From: Paenibacillus sp. 32352
Lineage (GTDB): Bacteria; Bacillota; Bacilli; Paenibacillales; NBRC-103111
DNA length: 64,000 nt
Direction: 5' to 3'
Assembly: GCF_002042965.1 (NCBI RefSeq)
Contig: NZ_MZNT01000015.1
Coordinates: 124,001-188,000, forward strand
In this document: positions 57,492 through 64,000 of the stretch, in pieces
How positions within the stretch are numbered: position 1 is the first letter of the stretch
Layout of the letters: the number at the start of each line of letters is the position of its first letter
The notes under the pieces: generated by a model
The model's input: the letters and a program-made list of their open reading frames with translations, nothing else
The model's database searches: none
Told to the model about the DNA's origin: nothing
Program-made: the position numbers and the translations under genes

Positions 57492-59068
57492 TCTCCTGTC
57501 TCCCCTTTATGCGGGCCCGGGCGTTGACCACGGGGCTGCCTTCTGGGATTCCACGCCCCCGTCATGTGGGGACGTTTGGTCATGAGCCAGCGCGGAGCGC
57601 GCCAGAGTACATCGTTCAGGCTGCGCCACTGCATCGGGGCCAGGGGGGCCATATACGGAGCGCCGAACGAACGCAGTTTGAACAGGTGATTCAGAATGAG
57701 AATGCCTCCCATAATCAATCCCAGCAGCCCAAGAAAGCCGGCAAGCACCATCATGGGGAACCGCAGCAGCCTGATGGCAATGCCGACGGTAAAACGGGGG
57801 GCCATAAACGACGCGACGCCCGTAATGGCCACGACCATCACCATCGGCGCAGAAACGATACCCGCTGCAATGGCCGCCTGACCGATGACCAGCGCTCCGA
57901 CAATACTGACGGCGGTGCCGATTTGCTTCGGCAGCCGCGCACCGGCTTCGCGCAGCGCTTCAAACATGGATTCCATCAACAATGCCTCGATAATGGCGGG
58001 AAACGGGATTTGTTCCCGGGATCTTGCCATTGTAATCAACAAAGCGTTCGGTATCATTTCCTGATGGTAAGTAATAACCGCAACGTAAAAGGACGGCCCT
58101 AACAAAGAGATCAAAAAGAAGAAATAGCGCAGCCAGCGTATTGCGGTACCTACAACAAACCGCTCGTAATAATCTTCCGGCGACTGCAACAAGGAGTAAA
58201 AGGTGATCGGCGCGATTAGCACGCTGGGCGTTCCGTCGATCAACACGACGACATGTCCTTCGAGCAAATAAGCGCTTGCCACATCCGGCCTTTCGGTGGA
58301 AAGCAATTGCGGGAACGGGGAGAACGGGTTGTCCTCGATCAGTTCTTCGATGTACACGCTCTCCAAAATGCCGTCGATCTCGATTCGTTGCAGACGGTTC
58401 GTCATTTCTTCCACCAAAGCAGGGGCTGCAACCCCCTCCAAGTAGGCGAGCGCAATCTGCGTGCTCGTATAAGTCCCCATGCTCATCGTGACGATTTTGA
58501 GATGGGGAGTTCGGATTTTACGCCGCAACAAAGCCGTATTGGTGCGAAGCGACTCGATGAACCCTTCCCGCGGCCCTCGTAACACCGATTCGGCAGACGG
58601 CTCGTCGATGGCCCGTTTTTCCCATTTCGGCAATCCGATCGCCAGTCCCTGGTGTTCACGTTCCATCAGCAATACGGGATTACCGCCGGATATTTCTTCA
58701 AGCACCTTGGCAATCGTATCCACCGGCTTTATCGAGGAGACGGCAATTTTTCCGCGAATGTCTGCCAGCGTGCCATCCATAGGGAAATCCTGTTGCAACG
58801 GAGCGAGCACATGTTGATCCACTTCTTCGATATGAGCCAGACCGTCGATGTAAACGAGCACAGCCTCCATGCGATTGCCTATGCAGAACTCGTGAAAAAT
58901 CACGTCAGAACAACGAGTATACAAGCGCTGAAGCGCCTGAACATTCTCGGCCAGATTTGCGGAAAGAACCTGATCGAGTTGCCGATTTTCTTCCTGATGA
59001 GCAAAGCGATCGGTCTCGCGCTGATTGGAACGCGGGCGGCGGCTCCAAAATCCGTTCGATTTCCCCAT
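57488..59068 (-). CDS. GerA-type spore germination protein
   Basis: This 526-residue A subunit has AIDEPSAESVLRGPREGFIE near 170, DNPFSPFPQLLSTERPDVAS near 245, membrane segments from about 285, and FGAPYMAPLAPMQW near the end. ATG 59068 is preferred since GAGGGG lies 8 nt upstream. It begins the third receptor operon, which is read in the same direction as the MCP gene and follows that gene's terminator. Confidence 0.93.
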   Translation of the reverse strand: MGKSNGFWSRRPRSNQRETDRFAHQEENRQLDQVLSANLAENVQALQRLYTRCSDVIFHEFCIGNRMEAVLVYIDGLAHIEEVDQHVLAPLQQDFPMDGTLADIRGKIAVSSIKPVDTIAKVLEEISGGNPVLLMEREHQGLAIGLPKWEKRAIDEPSAESVLRGPREGFIESLRTNTALLRRKIRTPHLKIVTMSMGTYTSTQIALAYLEGVAAPALVEEMTNRLQRIEIDGILESVYIEELIEDNPFSPFPQLLSTERPDVASAYLLEGHVVVLIDGTPSVLIAPITFYSLLQSPEDYYERFVVGTAIRWLRYFFFLISLLGPSFYVAVITYHQEMIPNALLITMARSREQIPFPAIIEALLMESMFEALREAGARLPKQIGTAVSIVGALVIGQAAIAAGIVSAPMVMVVAITGVASFMAPRFTVGIAIRLLRFPMMVLAGFLGLLGLIMGGILILNHLFKLRSFGAPYMAPLAPMQWRSLNDVLWRAPRWLMTKRPHMTGAWNPRRQPRGQRPGPHKGETGD

Positions 59069-59151
59069 GGCGATCCCCTCATGTTTCATTTCCATTTTAT
59101 TGTTGACAATTTACCCCCTTTTTATTCAGTGTCGGGGAGGGGGCGCACACA

Positions 59152-59194
59152 TTAAAAAAATCCCGATCTCCGTTCGGGTGAGGGGATCGGGACT
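59152..59194 (-). terminator. Terminator after the MCP gene
   Basis: TCCCGATC (59161-59168) pairs with GATCGGGA (59185-59192); on the minus strand a run of seven T follows. Confidence 0.85.
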
Positions 59195-59199
59195 TGCAC

Positions 59200-60924
59200 T
59201 CATACTTTGAACTTGCCGACTAACGTTTTCAGGGAATCGGACATTTCGCCAAGCTGGCGAGCGGTTTGCAGCATTTCCTGACTCGTGGCCGCCTGCTCCT
59301 CGGTCATGGCCGCAACCTCTTCGGTGAACGAGGCGGTTTCTTCCGTAATTTTCGTAATTTCCCGAATGGAACCTTCAATCGCTTTGCTGCCGGCGGACAT
59401 CTGTCCCACAGAAGCGGCAACCTCCATAACTTGAACGCTCAAGTTGTCCACTTCGTTCATGATGGCCCGGAACGACTCGCTGGCCTTCATCATGGCCTGA
59501 ACGCCATCCTTGACGCCATGGCTGTTCTCATTTACTTTCTGGACGAGTCCGTTGATGCCGTTCAACATCACTTCGATGGTTTCATGGATCTCGCGGCTCG
59601 AATGCGCAGCCTGGTCCGCCAGCTTGCGGATTTCTCCGGCGACGACGGCAAACCCGCGGCCTTGTTCCCCGGCGCGCGCCGCTTCGATGGCGGCATTCAG
59701 CGACAACAGATTGGTTTGATTGGAGACGTCCTGAATATATCCGACCACTTCCCGAATCTTTACAGACAACGATGCCAGTTCCGCGGCGGAAGCCTGAATT
59801 TCGGAAAACGTTTCTTCGATCTGGCCGATTTTTTCCGCATTTGCCTGCATTTCGCCGGCATTCTCCGTCGCGACGGACTGCGCCCGCTTGGCAAGTCCGG
59901 AGACGTCGGTTGTCGTGACGGCAACCTGCTCCAGTCCCGATACCGTCTCCTGCAAAATCGCCGACATCTCCTCCGTCTGGGATACTTGCTGCTCCGCTCC
60001 CTGCGCAACGCGTTGAACAGATTCAGAGATTTGATCGGCGGCTTTGTAACTCTCTTCTGCGCCAACCTTCAACATGGATGAGGAGCGTTCCAGTTCCTGC
60101 GTCTTCCCTTGAATATCGGCGATCATACTCTGAAGACTGGATAACAGCAAGTTGGTTTGATCGGCCAAATCCTTCGTTTCGTCCTTGGTTTTCACTGTAA
60201 TTCGTTTCGTCAAATCGCCGCCGGAGGAGGCAATTTCTGCAATGGCGTTCCCGACTTTGCGTACGTTCCTGGCCGTCAATGCGCCGGTGAAGTAAGACGA
60301 GATGACCGAAACGATAAGTACCAGCAACAGAGAGCCGTATAGCTGCAAGCGGAGTTGACCGTTTTTCTTTTCGAGCGCCGACACCCGATTCAACGTAAGC
60401 TGTTTTTCGATGGAACGGAACGACGAAAGCTGCTCGCGCAGGGCATCCATATCCTGCTTTCCCGGATCGTCCTGGAAAAACTGCTGGATTCCCTTGTTAT
60501 CATTGGCCTTTTTCAAGGCAATTACTTTCTCGCCGGCCGTTTGAATCCAATGTTCCACGTTTTTTTGAATGGCTTTCAAGTTGTCCTGCTGGCTTGGATT
60601 GTCGGCAACAAGCTGGAAAAGGGCGTCAAAGTGCTTTTGCCAATTGGATTTGCCGTTGTTGTACGGGTCCAAATATTTGTTTTCTCCGGTTATAATAAAA
60701 CCTCGTTGGCCGGTTTCCATATCCACCAAATCCTTCTCAATGGATTGGGCCAGACTATGTACTTGCATATCATGATCCGTAATGAACCTCGTTTCCTTCT
60801 GGAAAGAGGATAATTGCCGGGTTACGCTAAGAATGGCGAAGACAAAAAAAATGACGACGACCAGAAAACCGAGGCCGATTTTATTTTGAATGCGGTTTAG
60901 ACGGATGGGTACAGTTTTCATCAT
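59200..60924 (-). CDS. Methyl-accepting chemotaxis protein with CHASE3-type sensor
   Basis: This 574-residue transducer has an N-terminal membrane segment (GLGFLVVVIFFVFAILSVTR), a helical extracytoplasmic CHASE3 domain (DLVDMETGQRGFIITGENKY), a second membrane segment (YGSLLLVLIVSVISSYFTG), a HAMP domain, and an MCP signalling domain whose hairpin tip reads SLNAAIEAARAGEQGRGFAV. It would talk to a CheA kinase; no cheA or cheW lies in the window. The ATG has AAGGAGA upstream. Confidence 0.93.
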   Translation of the reverse strand: MMKTVPIRLNRIQNKIGLGFLVVVIFFVFAILSVTRQLSSFQKETRFITDHDMQVHSLAQSIEKDLVDMETGQRGFIITGENKYLDPYNNGKSNWQKHFDALFQLVADNPSQQDNLKAIQKNVEHWIQTAGEKVIALKKANDNKGIQQFFQDDPGKQDMDALREQLSSFRSIEKQLTLNRVSALEKKNGQLRLQLYGSLLLVLIVSVISSYFTGALTARNVRKVGNAIAEIASSGGDLTKRITVKTKDETKDLADQTNLLLSSLQSMIADIQGKTQELERSSSMLKVGAEESYKAADQISESVQRVAQGAEQQVSQTEEMSAILQETVSGLEQVAVTTTDVSGLAKRAQSVATENAGEMQANAEKIGQIEETFSEIQASAAELASLSVKIREVVGYIQDVSNQTNLLSLNAAIEAARAGEQGRGFAVVAGEIRKLADQAAHSSREIHETIEVMLNGINGLVQKVNENSHGVKDGVQAMMKASESFRAIMNEVDNLSVQVMEVAASVGQMSAGSKAIEGSIREITKITEETASFTEEVAAMTEEQAATSQEMLQTARQLGEMSDSLKTLVGKFKV

Positions 60925-61018
60925 TGAGTTCTCCTTGTTGTAGGTTGAATTCAGAAACGGATTAACGTAAAATGACTTTGTTCAAATTGTCAGGCCTTGC
61001 CTGTGATGCCCATGTTAA

Positions 61019-61660
61019 TCATCTGGGCGGCTTGCATTTTTGCTCGTACATTCTCTTGTCCGCCAATCTCAGGAGTTCGCCAAGATCGGCGCTCTCATCG
61101 GGACAAACCGCATAACCTGCATAAAGATATACGTGCGTCTTCAACTCCTCAAGTGATATGGACAGCGCATTGCCATGACGTCTCCGAAGCGCTCTGGCTC
61201 CTTCTTCGTCGGTGTATGGCACATTGACTATAAATTCATCGCCTCCCCACCTTGCAACATAGTCGTATTTGCCCGCTGCTTTTGCCAGCATGCTTGAAAG
61301 TTGACAAAGTACACGATCTCCGGTTACGTGAGAGTACGTGTCGTTAATATTCTTGAAGTTGTCTACGTCCACATAGAACACGAGCAGTTGTTTTCTCAAC
61401 CTTTGAGACCGGCGAACCAGCCTGGGGAAAACGCGCTGAATGAACCCGCGATTATACGCCCCGGTCAGGTCGTCTCTTTGCAAGAGCCGCAACAACGCAT
61501 CGAATCGCTTGCCGCATAGGTATCCCAACGGCAAAAAGACCGCAAGCGACATGGCCACGGCCTTATCCACTGCCTCGTAAGCATGCTTAATATAAATGAG
61601 CAGAACTGCGCCAAGAGAGAGAACGAAAACGACACCCGTAACGCGCCCGATCTTGTACAT
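61019..61660 (-). CDS. GGDEF-domain diguanylate cyclase
   Basis: This 213-residue protein has two short N-terminal membrane segments (VVFVLSLGAVLLIYI and AVAMSLAVFLPLGYLCG) and a GGDEF domain with DDLTGAYNRGF, VDVDNFKNINDTYSHVTGD and the intact active site ARWGGDEFIVNV. It likely makes c-di-GMP at the membrane. It lies 10 bp downstream of the broken CheY-like gene and 94 bp upstream of the MCP gene. Confidence 0.9.
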   Translation of the reverse strand: MYKIGRVTGVVFVLSLGAVLLIYIKHAYEAVDKAVAMSLAVFLPLGYLCGKRFDALLRLLQRDDLTGAYNRGFIQRVFPRLVRRSQRLRKQLLVFYVDVDNFKNINDTYSHVTGDRVLCQLSSMLAKAAGKYDYVARWGGDEFIVNVPYTDEEGARALRRRHGNALSISLEELKTHVYLYAGYAVCPDESADLGELLRLADKRMYEQKCKPPR

Positions 61661-61670
61661 AAATCTCCGG

Positions 61671-61977
61671 CTACTTCAACGCTTTGGCCAGCGTCTCCAG
61701 AACTTTCTCCCGTTGAAACGGCTTGACGATAAAATCCGCGGCTCCTGACGTAATCGCATCGACAACCCGATCTTTTTGCCCCATTGCGGAGCAAATGATG
61801 ATTCCGGGGCATCGTAATATCCATCGTGACAAGTTCGGTTTTGTGCTGCCTGAAAAATTGCACAGCCTCTTTTCCATTCTCCGCTTCCGCTACCACTTCA
61901 TAGCCGTTATTCGTTATGATCTCTCTCAGCATCATTCTCATGAACGCCGTATCGTCCACAATCATAATTTTGGCCAT
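61671..61977 (-). pseudogene. CheY-like response regulator with internal deletion
   Basis: The first part (MAKIMIVDDTAFMRMMLREI, ENGKEAVQFFRQHKTELVTM, DITMP) is a normal receiver with its phosphorylated Asp. It then jumps, out of frame, to GIIICSAMGQKDRVVDAITS, GAADFIVKPFQREKVLETLA, the normal receiver end. About 17 codons between the two (alpha 3 region) are missing. A strong GGAGGTTG site precedes the ATG. It is either a recent mutation or an assembly error; with the missing bases it would be an intact CheY/CheB-type regulator. Confidence 0.85.
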
Positions 61978-62118
61978 GACAACCTCCGCTTGCCCATGCT
62001 CTCAAAGGCCTATGATTCCAAACCTATTATACTCGAAATTGGAACATATTTCATAGTCCGCCGTATTAAGAATCAGTTCATCGTATTTTTGTCGATATCA
62101 TAATTATTCATCGACAAG

Positions 62119-62150
62119 AAGGGGCTGACCTCACCTGAGTCCAGCCCCTT
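62119..62150 (-). terminator. Hairpin downstream of virB4
   Basis: AAGGGGCTG and CAGCCCCTT arms flank a short imperfect centre (62119-62150). Only a weak T-rich stretch follows on the minus strand. Confidence 0.5.
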
Positions 62151-62164
62151 CTGGCCACTTCCTT

Positions 62165-64000
62165 CTATTCACCAGGCTTCGTCGTCATCAGGCGATACAG
62201 CTTCGTATGCCGCGGAAACTTGTCGGTAAACGGCACAAGGGAGCTGCCGACTTTCATCAAGCCATTCCCGGCGTCAACATTGGTAATATAAGAGAGTTGC
62301 AGTTCCGAAATATTTAGCAGTTCGGCTAGCTCTTTCCGGTCGGTGCTGGCCTGATTCAGCATGACGATAAATTCACTGTTTGCCAGCATGGTGCGGGCCG
62401 TATGGCTTTGCAGTAAATCGTCCACATTTTGCGTAATGCCCGTACAAAAAGCGCCATACTTTCGGACGCGCTTCCAAAGCGTGAACAGAAAGTTGGCGCT
62501 GTATTCATGCTGGAACAAAAGATAGATTTCGTCGATAATGATAAACGTATTTTTGCCTTTTGCCCGGTTTTGCGTAATCCGATTCAGGATGCTGTCCAGG
62601 ACGACCAGCATGCCGATCGGAAGAAGCTGTTTGCCCAGGTCGAGAATGTCGTAGCAGATGAGCCGGTTATGGACATTGACATTGGTCGGTTTGGCGAACG
62701 TGTTCAGGCTGCCGGAAGTAAACAGTTCGATCGCCAGCGCAATGTCCTGCGCTTCCGGCTCCGATTGCTTGAGCAGTTCCGCGCGAAAGTCTTGAAGCGT
62801 CGGCGGCTGCCCCTTATAGTTGCTCTGCAAATACTTCCTGTACACGCTGGCGGTGCAGCGGTCAATAAGCGACTTTTCCTTGGCTCCCAACTGGTAACCG
62901 CCAATCAATTGCTCGCAAAGCGAGAGGACGAATTCCGATTTGAGAATAATCGGATTGGCTCCGTCGCCATACTGCCTGTTCATATCCATCGCATTGATAT
63001 GGTTGGACGAAGTGGCGGATATATGAATCGTCTCGCCGCCCAATGCGTCCACCAGCGCGGAGTATTCCCGTTCCGGGTCGATCAGGATAATATCGTCGTC
63101 GCTGGCCAGCATCTGGTTGACGATTTCCCGTTTCGCGGTAAAGCTTTTGCCGGAACCGGATACGCCGAGGATAAAGCTGTTTCCGTTTAGTAATTGCTTG
63201 CGGTTGGCAATAATCATGTTTTTACTGATCACATTTTGTCCGTAGTAAATGCCGCCCGGATGCACGATTTCCTGCGCCCGGAACGGAATAAAGACAGCCG
63301 TGCTTTCCGTCGTTAACGTCCGCAAAGCGTGAACCTTCCGCAAGCCGTAGGGCAGCGCCGTATTCAAACCGTCCATTTGCTGGTAGGTCAGCGTGGAAAA
63401 CTGGCACAAATGCTTGCGGGCGGTGGTGAGCAGCGCCTCCGTATCGCTGTCGAGCTGCTCCTTACTGTCCGCGATGTGGACCATCGTCAGCAGGCCGAAC
63501 ATCATCCGCTGGTCGCGGGTGGTCAGGTCGTTTAGAAATTCTTTGCTCTCTTTGCGTTGCTGCTCCATATCGTAAGGGACCACGGCGGAAAAATTGTTGT
63601 TCCGGTTTTGTCGCCTCTGCCAGTTGGTGATGTTCGTCTCCACGCCGAGCAAACGGCTCTCTACCTCGCGAACGGCCTCGTCGGTCGGAATCGGGATGAT
63701 ATCCAGCGACAACAGCAAATTCCGATTCAGATCGCAAAGCTCGGACACCATACTATCCTTTATATAGCTGGCGTATTCCCGCAGAAAGATGACGCGGCCA
63801 AAAAAGCTGCCCATCCGAAAATGATCCTTCTCAAACTCGAATGTATCTGGGCAAATGAAGTCCTTGAAATCATGCCCCTTGCGCATCGTTTCGGACAAGT
63901 GGAAACGAAAATCCGCTTCTTCGCCGATCCGAAAGAAATCATGGAAAATGCGCAGACGGTCGGTTGCATCCAGTTCGATACATTTGGAACCGAGACGGGA
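62165..64000 (-). CDS. VirB4-type conjugation ATPase, 5' end outside the window
   Basis: The frame is open to the right edge (first visible residues SRLGSKCIELDATDRLRIFH) and runs 611 codons to the stop. It has a Walker A FILGVSGSGKSFTAKR, Walker B TFIIIDEIYLLFQHEY and the C-terminal VirB4/TraE-type segment TGITQNVDDLLQSHTARTML. It energises the type IV secretion machinery of Tn1549-like conjugative elements. Full-length relatives are roughly 750-800 residues, so the N-terminal part lies beyond 64000. Two small relics of this gene occur at 47.0 and 54.8 kb. Confidence 0.93.
   Translation of the reverse strand, partial: SRLGSKCIELDATDRLRIFHDFFRIGEEADFRFHLSETMRKGHDFKDFICPDTFEFEKDHFRMGSFFGRVIFLREYASYIKDSMVSELCDLNRNLLLSLDIIPIPTDEAVREVESRLLGVETNITNWQRRQNRNNNFSAVVPYDMEQQRKESKEFLNDLTTRDQRMMFGLLTMVHIADSKEQLDSDTEALLTTARKHLCQFSTLTYQQMDGLNTALPYGLRKVHALRTLTTESTAVFIPFRAQEIVHPGGIYYGQNVISKNMIIANRKQLLNGNSFILGVSGSGKSFTAKREIVNQMLASDDDIILIDPEREYSALVDALGGETIHISATSSNHINAMDMNRQYGDGANPIILKSEFVLSLCEQLIGGYQLGAKEKSLIDRCTASVYRKYLQSNYKGQPPTLQDFRAELLKQSEPEAQDIALAIELFTSGSLNTFAKPTNVNVHNRLICYDILDLGKQLLPIGMLVVLDSILNRITQNRAKGKNTFIIIDEIYLLFQHEYSANFLFTLWKRVRKYGAFCTGITQNVDDLLQSHTARTMLANSEFIVMLNQASTDRKELAELLNISELQLSYITNVDAGNGLMKVGSSLVPFTDKFPRHTKLYRLMTTKPGE

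Noticed and set aside
1..64000. CRISPR arrays and tRNA genes
   Set aside because: No regularly spaced direct repeats and no cloverleaf-like sequence with conserved TTCGANNC arms were noticed on reading both strands.

Overview
The window comes from a spore-forming Bacillota chromosome, most likely Paenibacillaceae (Paenibacillus or a close relative). The evidence is three GerA-type germinant receptor operons, a GerP-type spore coat operon, Gram-positive Shine-Dalgarno sequences with frequent GTG and TTG starts, a DUF1128 gene, and Firmicutes-type conjugation genes. No tRNA, rRNA or CRISPR array was recognised.

Positions 1 to about 20.9 kb look like ordinary chromosome: the 3' end of a PpnP-type nucleoside phosphorylase, a 3-hydroxyisobutyrate-dehydrogenase-like enzyme fused to a PilZ (c-di-GMP binding) domain, pgi, a YigZ protein, a TetR regulator, small conserved genes, a first ger operon (gerA-gerC-small-gerB, minus strand), a SEC-C protein, a histidyl-tRNA synthetase gene behind what looks like a leader-peptide attenuator with tandem His codons, a GerP-like operon (13.4-16.9 kb) that also contains alpha-crystallin (Hsp20) type proteins and a zinc ribbon protein, a duplicated-domain lipoprotein, a MerR-thioredoxin operon with a clear MerR-type promoter, and DUF4317 and DUF4256 genes.

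From 21 to 27.4 kb the content is accessory: AT-rich genes for a membrane protein and small Cys-rich proteins, then a TetR-SDR-MDR-SDR oxidoreductase cluster with higher GC.

From 27.5 kb to the right edge the window has the character of an integrated mobile island: a large serine recombinase with a SHOCT-like small protein; a fluoride riboswitch with two Fluc genes; a decay zone with relics of bcrC, a response regulator and fabH; an IS110-family element that splits a putative ArsR/SulP regulon; an arsenic operon (arsR-acr3-arsC) with a broken MarR gene; a second ger operon (gerB-gerA-gerC); Spo0E-like and XRE genes; a c-di-GMP-I riboswitch heading an EAL / small protein / CBS-AGDEF operon; and then parts of a Tn1549-like conjugation module (sigma-like factor, DUF6075, NlpC/P60 peptidase, VirB4 ATPase). 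Between VirB4 and the peptidase module sits about 10 kb holding a third ger operon, an MCP, a GGDEF protein, a broken CheY-like gene and a broken histidine kinase. A segment carrying CBS-GGDEF, a virB4 relic and ger genes exists twice (about 46.4-48.3 and 54.2-56.5 kb), each copy decayed differently, and the second copy starts next to a 48-bp micro-inversion.

Common themes are spore germination, c-di-GMP (PilZ, EAL, two GGDEF-type proteins, riboswitch) and detoxification of fluoride and arsenic. The strongest leads are the hisS attenuator, the c-di-GMP feedback operon, the germination and signalling cargo inside a conjugative module, the IS110 3' repeat RNA candidate and the GerP/Hsp20 operon.
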